Source: Monomorium pharaonis (taxonomy: Eukaryota > Arthropoda > Insecta > Hymenoptera > Formicidae). From it: a stretch of DNA of 64,000 nucleotides. The stretch spans positions 7,773,237-7,837,236 of the forward strand of contig NC_050467.1 in assembly GCF_013373865.1 (NCBI RefSeq), written 5' to 3'. Of the stretch, positions 11,563 through 22,855 are shown one piece after another (the first letter of the stretch is position 1; the number at the start of each line of letters is the position of its first letter). The translations under genes were made by a program, and so were the position numbers. The notes beneath the pieces are model-generated. The model was given only the letters and a program-made list of their open reading frames with translations. It was not told the origin of the DNA and ran no database searches.

Positions 11563-12382
11563 TTAATGAATGTTAAAATAAAAGTATTTGGATAACCCTC
11601 TGCCTCGTCCACCTCGTCCGCCGCGTCCGCCGCGTCCGCCTTGTCCACCTCGTACACGCCATTCATTAAATTTGCGTTTTTTGCTGTCGCGACTCTTTTC
11701 CCAGCGTCGCGCTGTAACAGTTTGATTAAAAATAATTTAAATTTATTTATTTATAATATTACATTACTATTTTAATAATAACAGTGTGACTTTTTAAATA
11801 AAAGACTTACGTATATTTTCATTCCGCACTTGTAATTGGTCCTGCGACTGTGGGCTCGATCCAGTCGATTCTTCGTTCGATGGCTGTGTCTCTGTTTCTG
11901 GCTGTGGGTTCGGCTCGCCGGGTAGCTCGTTCCGTTGCTGTGGGGACGACCCACTCGGTTGTACCTCTTGTGGTGGGGTTTGCAGTCTCGATGGTTTGTT
12001 TAATTTTTCCAATAGTTTATTCAGTGCGGTCTCCAGGGCCGCGATTCTTGTGTGCTCATCAGCAGGTTCCATAATACTAAAAAAAAGTATAGTTTTTATA
12101 ATTTTAAATGATTTAAAGTATGTTTAGTATGTAATGTTTTACTTACACATCGTTGTCGGAGTCGTCCTTATCTTGATCATTTACGTTTGTGGAAGATAGT
12201 TTTTGTGTTATCTTATGTAATTTCTTCTCCAGGGCCGCGATTTTCGTTTCGTCGGCGGCTACCATGATACTGAAAAATATAATTTCTATAATTTTAAGTA
12301 TATTTTAATGTAAAATGTAATTAAAAATAATTAATGTCTCTTCTTACATCTCGTCGTCGGCGTCGTCCATATTAATTTTCAT
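11563..12382 (-). CDS. Four-exon gene for a small coiled-coil, RGG-box protein (left copy)
   Basis: Exons are 12348-12382, 12147-12269, 11811-12076 and 11563-11711, all with GT-AG borders and matching phases; the joined frame is 573 nt, 190 residues. The start ATG is followed by an acidic stretch. Exons 2 and 3 begin alike (a phase-2 join, then a Met, then D-E-x-T-x-IAALE), so they look like a duplicated exon giving two short coiled-coil segments. A Pro/Gln/Ser-rich linker follows, then a basic segment (SRDSKKRKFNEW) and four to five RGG repeats, which in known proteins bind RNA and are arginine-methylated. I do not recognise the family. It differs from the right copy at one residue seen (Val for Ala after the exon-2 Met). 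It is transcribed away from the palindrome centre. Confidence 0.7.
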
Positions 12383-12479
12383 TTGTTAAAACAATCACGG
12401 GTCAAAAATCAATAGAAACTATTACGCTGTATGAGTAACGCGCCAGTTAATGATTCAATTTATGGTTATTAAACTCTAT

Positions 12480-12778
12480 GGCCGATATTCATAAGGGTGG
12501 TATTCATAATTGAATTTTATTTAAAGATCGTCTCAAGCAATGTCTTAAGAAGCTAATATGACTCTGTGATTGGCACGTTAAGTACTTAAGACAGTACTTT
12601 AGATAATCTTAAATATAAGATCCGACTATGAATACTGGCTATAGTCGGGTATATTTAAGATCATCTAAGTACTGTTTTAAGATGCCATCAACCAATAATA
12701 GAGCCGTATTAGCATTTTGCTTGCAAAACATTGCTTGAGACGATTTTAAAATAAATCAATTTGACTATGAATATCGGA
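12480..12778. mobile_element. Foldback MITE, GGCCGATATTCATA / TATGAATATCGGAC ends
   Basis: An internally palindromic element. Landmarks are AAGATCGTCTCAAGCAATG, TCTGTGATTGGC and CCGACTATGAATACTGGC. It is the same family as the split element at 28850-30169 and sits in the spacer of the 5.9-kb palindrome. Confidence 0.7.
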
Positions 12779-12784
12779 CAATGA

Positions 12785-12952
12785 ATGTTTTGTAAAGATC
12801 AATGACATTAAAAAAATTTAATAACTTTATTTTTAATAAAATAAACAAGAGAAAAATAAAATTAACCGAGATTAATTTTTGTTGATGAAAAATTTAGTTT
12901 TTAAAAAAATTATTAATTTTTTTAACGTCATTGATTCCTATAAAACATCAAT
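12785..12952. repeat. Small palindrome in spacer
   Basis: ATGTTTTGTAAAGATCAATG with AC and a run through TTAAAAAAATTTAATAA pairs with TTATTAATTTTTTTAACGTC and ATTGATTCCTATAAAACAT. AT-rich loop, no gene. Confidence 0.65.
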
Positions 12953-13027
12953 ATGACCATAAATTAAATTCATTCTGTATGAGTAATGCTATTGTTAACG
13001 ATTTATGTTCCCGGGTATCAATCATTT

Positions 13028-13158
13028 AATTTTTCCTCTAGAGCAAAAACGTGAAAAGTAAAGTTATAAGTATTGTCTCTTTCTATTTAACACTAATAGA
13101 AAGAGATAGGTACATAAAACTTTTCACTTTTCACGTTTCCGCACTAAGGAAAAAGTTA
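13028..13158. repeat. Small palindrome in spacer, AAAACGTGAAAAGT arms
   Basis: TTTTTCCTCTAGAGCAAAAA plus CGTGAAAAGT pairs with ACTTTTCACGTTTCCGCAC and AAGGAAAAA; the inner arms are TCTCTTTCTATTTA and TAATAGAAAGAGA. Probably another hairpin MITE. Confidence 0.65.
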
Positions 13159-13282
13159 TATGATTGCTGCCGTGATGAATGTTTCATAGCGATTAATAAC
13201 CATAAATTGAATCATTAACTGGCGCGTTACTCATACAGCGTAATAGTTTCTATTGATTTTTGACCCGTGATTGTTTTAACAA

Positions 13283-14102
13283 ATGAAAATTAATATGGAC
13301 GACGCCGACGACGAGATGTAAGAAGAGACATTAATTATTTTTAATTACATTTTACATTAAAATATACTTAAAATTATAAAAATTATATTTTTCAGTATCA
13401 TGGCAGCCGCCGACGAAACGAAAATCGCGGCCCTGGAGAAGAAATTACATAAGATAACACAAAAACTATCTTCCACAAACGTAAATGATCAAGATAAGGA
13501 CGACTCCGACAACGATGTGTAAGTAAAACATTACATACTAAACATACTTTAAATCATTTAAAATTATAAAAACTATACTTTTTTTTAGTATTATGGAACC
13601 TGCTGATGAGCACACAAGAATCGCGGCCCTGGAGACCGCACTGAATAAACTATTGGAAAAATTAAACAAACCATCGAGACTGCAAACCCCACCACAAGAG
13701 GTACAACCGAGTGGGTCGTCCCCACAGCAACGGAACGAGCTACCCGGCGAGCCGAACCCACAGCCAGAAACAGAGACACAGCCATCGAACGAAGAATCGA
13801 CTGGATCGAGCCCACAGTCGCAGGACCAATTACAAGTGCGGAATGAAAATATACGTAAGTCTTTTATTTAAAAAGTCACACTGTTATTATTAAAATAGTA
13901 ATGTAATATTATAAATAAATAAATTTAAATTATTTTTAATCAAACTGTTACAGCGCGACGCTGGGAAAAGAGTCGCGACAGCAAAAAACGCAAATTTAAT
14001 GAATGGCGTGTACGAGGTGGACAAGGCGGACGCGGCGGACGCGGCGGACGAGGTGGACGAGGCAGAGGGTTATCCAAATACTTTTATTTTAACATTCATT
14101 AA
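13283..14102 (+). CDS. Four-exon gene for a small coiled-coil, RGG-box protein (right copy)
   Basis: Exons 13283-13317, 13396-13518, 13589-13854 and 13954-14102 join in frame (35, 123, 266 and 149 nt, total 573, 190 residues). Donors are GTAAGA, GTAAGT and GTAAGT; acceptors are TTTTCAG, TTTTTAG and TTACAG. Order of parts: acidic N-terminus, two related IAALE coiled-coil segments encoded by look-alike exons 2 and 3, a Pro/Gln/Ser/Glu-rich linker, a basic patch, then an RGG box and the C-terminal LSKYFYFNIH. An RGG box suggests RNA or nucleic-acid binding; nothing else in the protein is recognisable. It is a mirror image of 11563-12382, with about 900 bp between the two starts, so the pair is divergent. 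All splice sites and frames are intact in both copies, which argues against long neglect. Confidence 0.72.
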
Positions 14103-14113
14103 TATTATTAAGA

Positions 14114-14205
14114 CGCGTTCCGATATCCGCTGCCAATACTGAAAATCTATAGTTTACGTCACATGTACTGTAGATTTTCAGTACTGATAGCAAATATCGG
14201 AACGC
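14114..14205. repeat. Mirror copy of GCGTTCCGATAT hairpin
   Basis: Inverted copy of 11460-11550 in the right palindrome arm. Confidence 0.7.
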
Positions 14206-14482
14206 AGTTTAAGTTCGTATAATAGTATAATGTAAAAAAAATAAAAACATTTGTTTAAAATATCTTTTGTAACTTGAAATAAAATAAAAAATTACAATAT
14301 ATGTGTGTGAAATAAAAAAGTAAAATGGATATTAGTTTTTTTCTATACCTCTCTTTCGTGCCTTCAAATTCATCAGCGTATCGATCACTTTACGTCGAGC
14401 AATCTTTGTCATAATTTTGAAAAATACTGTAGTTCATATTATTATCATTTCATCTAGAAAATTATTAAATGAATGTATATAG

Positions 14483-15433
14483 GTATGTATATATGTGTGT
14501 GTGTGCGTGCGTGCGTGCGTGCGTGTGTATGTGTGTGTGTAACGAGAAGCGAGTAATATTGAAAATTTAATATTGTAGGATATCTTACATTTTATTGTAT
14601 ACACGTTTGCAATCTATTAATTTTTCTAAACATAAATTTTATTACAATAAGTGATATTAATATAAAAGTTAAAATCATCGTAGATTACAGCTGCATTCAG
14701 TCTCTCAATGACAGTCATCAAAGCCTCTGTTTATAACGTAAACGAGTCCACATCTCCATATTCCATCAAGTATAACACATTCTATAAGTAGATTTTTTTT
14801 CGTTAATAATATAATAAATTTCCATTGGTCAGAAACATTTCTGTAAAAAGTTTTGGTTTGAAAATACCTGACATTGGATTGCAACAATTCCTTTTATTAA
14901 TAAATCCATAAGCAATTTTATTCGTATTCAACGAAATTATCCAGCTCGTTAACGACGGCAGTAATATCAGGTCTTTAGTTGGTCGTGATATCGTAACAGT
15001 ATCTAGTAATTTTCTGAAATTCAGGAAACAACAGGAATACATTAAATATAAAATTAAATAAAATAATTATTTAATGATTGAAATTTATTATCTAAAGTAT
15101 ATTTATTAAACTAATCTCCTTTACCCTCATGAACGATAAAATGCACTCCCGTGACAAGGTATTGAGGTGATAGACCAGAGTTGGCATGTTAATAATTAAC
15201 AACATACATACCAGCTTGTCAGACATTTGGGAAGAGATCGGTAGTCTCAATGTCAGTATAGTAACCGCTACTGAGGGTGTAACTAATTTCAAAGCGATTT
15301 TCACTCTACCCAATCCTTTCATTAAGAGAGCCTGCATGATAGCATAAAATCCAGTATTAATTAAAAAATGACTAATTATGTGGGCGCACAGCTGGTTCAT
15401 GCTGGTCTTTAGCTGGTACATGTACACTCTTAC
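14483..15433 (-). pseudogene. Mirror of decayed coding region and microsatellite, right arm
   Basis: Inverted copy of 10232-11184, with the GTGC/GTGT microsatellite at about 14483-14540 and the same broken frames on the minus strand. Function unknown. Confidence 0.3.
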
Positions 15434-15668
15434 CTTCTGTATAATCCACGTGTTCGACGATGCAAAATTCACCAGTGTGTGCAGTCGCAAAAGTATAAAT
15501 TTGTGATCCGATACCCTCTCCGGCTTTACAACCAGGCGTGGACGTGGACTTGAATCTCAGGGTGACTACAATCTCCCGGCGCTTCTCGTGCGTCCGACCT
15601 CGCGTGCAACCTTCTTTTGTGCACGAAGCTATATCCTTCGACGACAAGGTTCTACCATCGATCGACAC
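15434..15668 (-). pseudogene. Possible coding exon of unknown function, right arm
   Basis: Inverted copy of 9997-10231 with the same splice donor (GTAAGA read on the minus strand from 15433). The frame is as open as in the left arm, but there is no ATG. The hairpin element at 15697-15797 lies directly upstream in both arms, so any first exon is missing or disrupted in both. Confidence 0.35.
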
Positions 15669-15696
15669 GATTATTAATTAATTAAAGCGCAAAGAA

Positions 15697-15797
15697 GTTG
15701 TTTCAGAATTGCTGTCATATTGAAAATCTGTAGTAGTGTATGTATGTAACGGAAACTATAGATTTTCATTATTATTGACAGCAATTTTGAAATAACA
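15697..15797. repeat. Mirror hairpin at the right palindrome end
   Basis: Inverted copy of 9872-9968; differs by a small indel in the loop (TGTATGTATGTAAC). Confidence 0.6.
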
Positions 15798-16277
15798 ACC
15801 TTAAACACACCACACATCATCCTCACTTGACACGAGTTAGCGTAAACGATCACTGACAAGTGACATGACAACCCCCGTGACTTAAACATTGCCATATATG
15901 GTGCTATAGTGACGATGCGAACGCCACATGGTAGCAGATGAGCGAGATGGAATTTCGTCCCTCATTTTCGGCACCCGCACTGCCCGCAGAGATACCTACA
16001 AGGTTGACGACGACGACGTATCTTAAATGAATTTTTGACATTTCAGACTTTGCGTCGCGATACCTCCACTCATAGGGCATGTAGAGAAAAAATAAAAACA
16101 GTTTTCTAATGTAAATCGACCCCAAGCTTTCGATTGAATCTAGTTAGAACTCGATCGGCTTAGCCGTTTCTGAGATCCGATAATCTCAAGTGCTCGCAAG
16201 TCGCGTACTCGCGTAAAAGAGCACGGTCGGGCTCGCGCTGCGCTTGCACTTGGCGCGAGCCACTACCGTGTCTCTTG
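15798..16277. other. No gene recognised
   Basis: Mixed-composition sequence. GC-rich near 16180-16265 with GCGCGAGCCACTACCGTGTC, a string that recurs in part at 2958, 47478 and 59776. Open frames here are short and unconvincing. Confidence 0.4.
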
Positions 16278-16882
16278 ATTTACCGTTATCGCGCGGTAGC
16301 CCAATACAATAAAGTACTTAATCTTTCAATACAATGTATATCAGCGAGAGAACAATTAAACTCTTATTAAAAATGTATTGACAATTAATAATAATTTTAT
16401 TTCCTTACGATCCCTAATATATTAGAAATATATGTATGTATACAGGATTGGCCAAAAGTATTAGACAATGATATAATTTAATTTCTCAATAATTTCTACT
16501 GCCGCAACCTTTTTTCTTACGGTTTTCTCTATAGAAACATATTAATGCAAGTTTTAAATTGGCATTTAAATAGCAATTAAGATTATAAAGTAATTAACGG
16601 ACATACTGTTCGATTTCTGCTGCCGATCTGCCTACAGGTTATGTCAACAGGCTCTGCTCGATTTCTGCTGCCAATCTGCTGTCAGTTATATCAGCAGGTT
16701 TTGCTCGATTTCTGCTGCCAATATGTTGTCAGATTATGTTAGCAAGCTCTGCTTGATTTCTGACAGCAGTTTGCCGACATCGTTGGATATTACAGACTCT
16801 GTATAAAATTTGTTGCCATTCTGTCGTCAAAAATTGATAACATGCTATGCTCAAAATCTGTTCCTGCAGGCTTGGCTATCTG
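16278..16882 (+). repeat. 600-bp repeat with CTGCTGCC array, right-end copy
   Basis: Near-identical direct copy of 37880-38474. It begins TTTACCGTTATCGCGCGG and includes TACAGGATTGGCCAAAAG. It then has about five degenerate repeats of roughly 60 bp built on GCTCGATTTCTGCTGCCAAT, and ends GGCTTGGCTATCTG. By comparison with 36347-38476 this is the right half of a terminal-repeat element. Confidence 0.7.
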
Positions 16883-17129
16883 TATTATATTACTGCAAAA
16901 ACAGTAAGTAAAAATGCAATATATGCACTTAATTACTTATAGTTTATGTACACTAAATTATATTATTTTAAAGATAAAATTTATAAAGACACACGTATCG
17001 TACTATATAATTTTGTTTCCTGGATTGCTTGCATGCTTCTGTACTCTAAAAATCTTTTTTATTATGAAAATTTAGTCTGTTTGTTACTTTATTCTTAGTG
17101 AATAATCTTCTTTGATCTTAGTGAATGAT

Positions 17130-17262
17130 CTAGTGTGCTTTCCAGCAAGCACATGCGGTGTAACACAGTGTGCACTGGTGTGAGTGAAACACACTGATAT
17201 GTTCTTTCTCACACTAATGGACACTGTGTTATACTGTGTCTTGCTGGAAAGTACACCAAGTC
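17130..17262. mobile_element. Short palindromic MITE
   Basis: TAGTGTGCTTTCCAGCAAGC pairs with CTTGCTGGAAAGTACACCA, with inner arms GTAACACAGTGTGCA and CACTGTGTTATAC. Length about 130 bp, with no coding content. Confidence 0.6.
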
Positions 17263-17432
17263 TTGATCTTTCATAAAAATCCAACCAAGTGTCTAATAGT
17301 GAACTAATATAATTTCCAGCAAATCTATTACAAGCACGCAAGCAATGCAGTAAATAAAAACATAGTACAATAGTAAACAAATCACACAACGTTTGTTTAT
17401 GTTTTCTTAATTAAATGTGATATTTATTACAG

Positions 17433-17720
17433 CAGGTGCTTTAACAGTATTGGATGATAAACCATTAGAAGATGAATCACATACATCACATGAAACATCT
17501 AAGCATGAAAATACAGGTACCTATTATTAATTATAATACTAACAATGATATTTATTTTTATAATAGCAATGATGTCATTCGTTATTTTATTATTAATACT
17601 GTAAGAATACTGCAACACTAATTTTATTGATTTTTTCTACATACAGATGAAATAGACAAAGATCAAACACAATCTATTAATGAAGACAAGTCAGGAAATA
17701 ATAAAGATAGTAAATATATC

Positions 17721-17768
<48 letters not shown>

Positions 17769-18844
17769 CTTATTTCAAGAAAGAGAAGAAATATATATAC
17801 TTATCTTACTTTAACATTATCTTATTTATTACTATACATAAGATAAAAGTATTTTATATTTTTTCTTACTTTAACTGAATTTTTTAGTGCAATGATAAAA
17901 AATACATAAAATATTTTACTTCTTGAAAAAAATAAACTTAGATAGATGTTCTGAAAGCAACACTATACAATAAAGGGTTAATTAAAAGTTTAACGTTTTT
18001 AGGGTTTACTCACGATATGACGATTAAACTGCTGGAAATTATAGAATCTAAATATTATATTCTTAATGACAAAATGCATTCAAAGAAAAAAATATGGAAT
18101 GATATAGCATTAGAAATGCAAAAAAGTGGCTACTTAGTAACTTTTGGATCAAAAAGTTCTGACAAGTGTCATCAGCGTTGGCGGAATTTGGAAAAAACAT
18201 ATCATGCACACTGCCGATATATGAAATCTACTGGCACCGGGAAGAAAAAACCACCCAAATATTTTGATGAAATGCACCATCTTCTCGGAGAAAAGACCAG
18301 CAGCCAGCCTGTTAATTTATTGGATTCATTAGTTGATGTTACTACAGCAGCTGAATCTGACACATCCAGCATTAAATCTAAACGTCATGAAGCCATTGAT
18401 AATAGTGATGACTCTTTAGATACAGCGGATACTACATCACAAGATACTACATCACAAAATACTACATCACAGGATATAAAGGAAAACATAAATTGTAATT
18501 CAAGCAATCAGAACATTTTTAAAAAGATTAAAAAGTCAGTAAAACCAAAAAAGACAAATAATATAAGTACAATGTTAAAAGAATTACACGCACAAGACAT
18601 AGACATTGAAAACAAGCGCTTTAAACAATTCCAAGAACTGCTAGCAGAGCAGAACGAATTACGAAAAAAAACATTACAACAACGCGATGAATTTTTAACA
18701 GTTATGAAAAATTTTATTAATTTAGAAGCACGCAAAAAATCTAAAAAAAAAGAAACATTCCTCAGATTCGGACGATTCGTAATATATAAGAAATTTATCA
18801 CAGTACATATTCTCATAATTTTTTTGTTCCTTATTATCAAATAA
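17433..18844 (+). CDS. Harbinger accessory gene: Myb/SANT-like (MADF-type) DNA-binding protein
   Basis: Exons 17433-17516, 17647-17709 and 18003-18844 join in frame (donors GTACCT and GTAAAT; acceptors TTACAG, ATACAG and TTTTAG). Upstream exons may be missing. After an acidic lead, the part from FTHDMTIKLLEIIESKYY onward is a trihelix Myb/SANT-like domain of about 90 residues (landmarks IWNDIALEM, KCHQRWRNLEKTY, KKPPKYFDEMHHLLG). Next come a Ser/Thr-rich linker with three DTTSQ-like repeats and a charged, probably coiled-coil region. The C-terminus is hydrophobic and may be read-through of a decayed end. PIF/Harbinger transposons carry two genes, the transposase and a Myb-like protein needed for its nuclear import and DNA binding. 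The transposase lies tail to tail at 19216-20690, which supports the call. Confidence 0.75.
17720..17764. repeat. (AT)n microsatellite
   Basis: Uninterrupted AT dinucleotide run, inside the second intron of the Myb-like gene. Confidence 0.9.
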
Positions 18845-19215
18845 AAATTTATTTATAGTTATATATACATATATTATTTACAATATAAATTGTTGTGTTT
18901 GCAAGGATATGAAGTTTATTAATATACATATAAAAGTGTTTAATATTATGTATTCTTTAGATTCATAAATTTTATTACATATTATTTTATATAAAGTAAT
19001 ATAAAAGAGCAACTCATAATATAACTTTTTAAATGTAATTCAGTTGATTATTGAAATAAAAATAAAACAAAATTTTATTATAACGTACTAATTGATAAAT
19101 TATAATTTAATTTTAAAACCTAATTATAAAAAATATTTGATAAGAAGCATATAATTTATTTAAAAAAAAATAAAGCTATTACATAAGAATGGTTGAAAAA
19201 ATACATTTTATTGAA
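18845..19215. other. AT-rich spacer between convergent Harbinger genes
   Basis: Contains AATAAA-like signals for both strands and no other feature. Confidence 0.6.
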
Positions 19216-20690
19216 TTAGTATACTTTTATTTTTTTTTGTCTTTCTGACAATTGCATCATTATATCATTTCTTTTATTGATTGCAATATTTCTATCATCA
19301 TCTCTTCTATAAAATTGTACTCCATCTATTTTTTTAATATCAATGTCTAATAACGCCTCAGCAAAATCATTAGATAGAAGGCAAAAATTGTGTAAAGCAC
19401 AACATGTCATTATAATATTAGATGCTTTTGCTATTTTATAAACTGTTATATATTTAAGTCGCCGCCATCGTCCTTTTAACAAACCAAAAGAATTCTCTAT
19501 TTTTACTCTTGTTTTGCTGTGTGCTTTATTATATATTATTTGCCTAGGTGTCATATTGCCAAAATCTTTAAATGGAGGTAAAAGCCATTCCTTTATTGGA
19601 TATATTTTATCACCCAATAAATGTTGATTTGGCAAAAAGTATTGGAAATATCCATTTGCTTCAATGTTAAGATACAAACGTGAATTAGTTAAGACTCTAC
19701 AATCATTGGCTGATCCAGGATGTCCTACATATATGTTTGTAAATAAATAATTTGATGTATGTACATATTCCTTGTAAAATTATGGAATGTGTCACATATC
19801 TATTTTGATAACATTTTTGTTGAGTACTTGGTGCCATAACATTTATATGACAACCATCAATGGCTCCAATTACACCTTAAATGGATCATAATTAGTTTTA
19901 TTTTATTTAGGACACATACAATAACTTATGTAAAATACAATATATTTGGTCATACCAGGAAAACCGGCAATATTTTTAAATTTTTCTTCTATACTAGCTC
20001 TTTGATTTATAGTAGGCCACTGTATTAAAATAGGTACTAATTGTAAGATACAGTTTATCCATGTAATCATGCAATTCATAACAGTTGATGTTGCTACGTC
20101 AAATTTATCACCAATTTGTGCCATAGAAATTTGATGTGCCAAATAATATAAAGCTATTTGTTGGACTTTTTGAGGCTGTATAGGTTTGTTTCCTCCTGTA
20201 TATGCCTGAAATTATGTTACAATTGTGTTAAAAATTATTTTATATTAACTACAATGTTATTAGCATAGAGAAAATTTTTTTAGATATGACATTTTCCAGT
20301 TATAAGCAAATATTGTATTTTAAATAAATCGTATCTGTTTATATTCATAAAAAATCGTTAATTGTATAATTTGTTTAAAATTTAATTAGACCAATCAATG
20401 CTTGCTACATACAAATGTTATGACATTAAACAACGATGTAACATACTAATTATTTATGTTATATGTAACATATAATTTATTACTATTTATTATTATTTAT
20501 TATTATTGTTATTGATGTCATTATTACTTTATTATTTTATTTACTTTTTGCATTTCTTTTTGACGTATTATTGAGTTTAATAAGTGTCGAAATGTTACAC
20601 GTTTCATTCTAAAAGTCATAAAAAAGTCATTGTCGATAATAAATTAATCCATATTTCGGAGTATAATCCAGGACGAATATGTTGATGCCT
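19216..20690 (-). pseudogene. HARBI1-type (DDE_Tnp_4) Harbinger transposase, frameshifted
   Basis: Minus-strand exons at about 20545-20690, 19966-20205 and 19216-19875 join in phase through GT-AG introns. Exon 1 ends in the family N-terminus (FFMTFRMKRVTFRHLLN). Exon 2 has the helix-turn-helix (AHQISMAQIGDKF, TSTVMNCM). Exon 3 opens inside VIGAIDGCHI, giving the first catalytic Asp. The second Asp is in GSANDCRVL and the Glu in RVKIENSFGLLKGRWRRL, so the DDE triad is present. A 4-bp duplication (TTAT) near 19743 shifts the frame between the first and second Asp, and a further stop or shift lies near 20645 in exon 1. It is therefore inactive as it stands but recently so. It is convergent with the Myb-like gene at 17433-18844. 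Terminal repeats of the host element were not identified. Confidence 0.82.
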
Positions 20691-22020
20691 GTTTTTTACA
20701 AGTAGTAAACGTTTCTTCTTCTTTGCATTTTGTACGCAAAAGAATTGCCTGTACATTTCATGACAAGTAAACTTTCGTCATCGTCATCATCCCCAATAGC
20801 CAAGTCTGCTAAAGACAGGCTTTGCACATTATGTGCTGCATGTTATACCGACATAATTTTGGCAGTAATAAAGCATGATTTGCAGTGTCAGATAATGTGC
20901 TTAGAAATAAAACAGTAATCTAGCAGAATCTGCGTAATAATACAATGGCAGAAATGCTGCAAAAATCCAACAAAATATGTCAGCATAGAGAAAACAAAAT
21001 TGAAGCATTGTATGTTGACACGATGTATCAACAAGAAGTAAGCAAAAATTAACTAGAGAATGGCATCACTTCAAATAGGCAGAAAGTTATTAGAAGTTTA
21101 CTTACTAAGCAGCATACCGGTAATGACAAAAATGGGACAAAAATCGAGCATGTATTGTCGTCTCAGAGCGTAACAGCATAAACACAGCAGAACTACTGCA
21201 TGGTCTGACGTCAAGAAATAATAATAGAATTATACCATATATTATGTAAAATTTCCCCTTTCTATTTTAATTTAATTTTCACATTATTAAGAAAAGATAT
21301 ATTAGATGTTGTAAAAAAATTTTTATTTATAATTTTTATTTATTATTTATATTTTAAAGTTATATTACTATTATTGGTATTATCAGAAAAATGGTATTGA
21401 AATTAGACATTTATTTCAATATTTTTGCGTATTATTTTTCTTTTAATTTGTATAGTAACTTTAGAAAAACGTTCTATGAAAATATAAAAATATTTACTAA
21501 AAATAAAAATTTGCAGGAGCTTTTAATGTTTTATAAAAATATCAAATTTTTGTAGAAATAAAAAAAACGCTACAAATTACAATCTCTCAAATAAAAGATT
21601 TGTTGCAAATAGCATTTTTTAGAAATATATAATTTTATAAAAAATGTACAAAAAATAAAATTTTTAATTTTTTAAAATATTCGAAATTTTATTAGTTAAA
21701 ATACTTACTTATTTATATAATATTAGCAAAGAAAATTTTTATGAATATATAAAAATATTTGCCGAAAGTAAAAATTTGTAGTTTTTATTGTTTTATATAA
21801 ATATCAATTTTTGTAGAAATTAAGAAAAAATCACAAAAAATTACAATTATTTTTTTAAATAAATCTATCTAGATAATTTTTTCGCTAAAATTCTCCTATA
21901 TCATTTTTAATTATACAATTCATATTTTTATAATAATATTCTAAACAATATTTATTGATCTATTACAAATATGTATCTATAAACATCAAGTGTTTATGGA
22001 TTATCACGAAGTGTTAGTTC

Positions 22021-22085
22021 CCGTATGGTCTTCGAAGTTAAGCAACATTCACGGCGGCTGACAATTGGATGAGTGACCGTTTTTC
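22021..22085 (+). repeat. 5S rRNA-like segment, copy 3
   Basis: Reads GGTCTTCGAAGTTAAGCAAC, then ATTGGATGAGTGACCG, then TTTTTCTG. It has the closest match to a 5S A-box of the four copies, with the same truncation after ACCG and the same T-run. The preceding TATGGATTATCACGAAG matches the lead of the other copies. Confidence 0.72.
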
Positions 22086-22350
22086 TGATCGCTAAATGAG
22101 ACTATGGTTTGGGTGACCGTGTTTCTGCCATTGTGTTGTAACGGCATGCCATGCACGAATTCTGCTGCATTTTTGCTGTCAATAACTCATATTGTAAGTC
22201 ATGCCTTATTCTTGCTATGTTTCTGCTATTATATTGTGACAGCAGATCATGCATGAATTCTGCTGTATTTTTGATGTCAATAACCTATAGTAAGTCGTGC
22301 CTTTATTCTTACGGTGTTTCTGTCATCATATTATGAAGGCAGGTCGTGCA

Positions 22351-22855
22351 CAGTGATGGGAATTCGCGAGATATTTCTCGCGCACGCGCATCTAAGCAAC
22401 AGCGGCGCAGCGCATTAACGTATATATTTAGTGGTACTGTAAAGGTCCTAATATTCATCGATAAAAGAATGTGAAGAATATTGTAAAGAGAAAAGTTTTT
22501 ATTAATATTTTATATTAAAACAAAATCCTACTTATGAACAATAATAAATTTTATTTATTTAATATATTTTTTTGTAACAATTATAGCCGATTTAATACAT
22601 AAATATCAACATTTATTATAAGAAACTTGTAAAAATCTTATTAACATTTTTGCACTAAAATTGAACATAATAAATATGGCGCATTAAAACAACATATAAT
22701 AAAAATAAAATATAGCCACTTATACGCATGTTTGGACCCTTGTAGGCACCCGATATAGTACCTACAACCGTCACTGAAAAAGTACTGATACGTCACCTCA
22801 CGCATGCGCACGAACGCGCCTGCCGCGCGGAATATCTCGCGAGTTCCCATCACTG
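22351..22855. mobile_element. hAT-type MITE, 505 bp, 8-bp target duplication
   Basis: Ends are CAGTGATGGGAATTCGCGAG and the reverse complement of CAGTGATGGGAACTCGCGAG. The host sequence GTCGTGCA is duplicated exactly at 22343-22350 and 22856-22863. An 8-bp duplication and CAGTG-type ends are hAT hallmarks. There is no transposase inside; the open frame at 22641-22892 crosses the element end and is not a gene. Confidence 0.9.

Larger units (their letters stand above)
9872..15797. repeat. 5.9-kb palindrome carrying two copies of an RGG-protein gene
   Basis: The arms 9872-12480 and 13185-15797 are about 2.6 kb each and close to identical; only scattered substitutions and a small indel near 9920/15735 were noticed. 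The 700-bp spacer is made of three smaller palindromes (12480-12778, 12785-12952, 13028-13158). Each arm carries, from outside in, a 95-bp hairpin, a decayed coding region, a CA/GCAC microsatellite, another hairpin and the RGG gene. It could be a recent inverted duplication, a palindrome kept alike by gene conversion, or a haplotype assembly artefact. Confidence 0.8.

Noticed and set aside
11850..12074. 74-codon plus-strand frame antisense to the RGG gene (and its mirror at 13591-13815)
   Set aside because: It is the shadow of exon 3 of the RGG gene, whose spliced frame is complete on the other strand.
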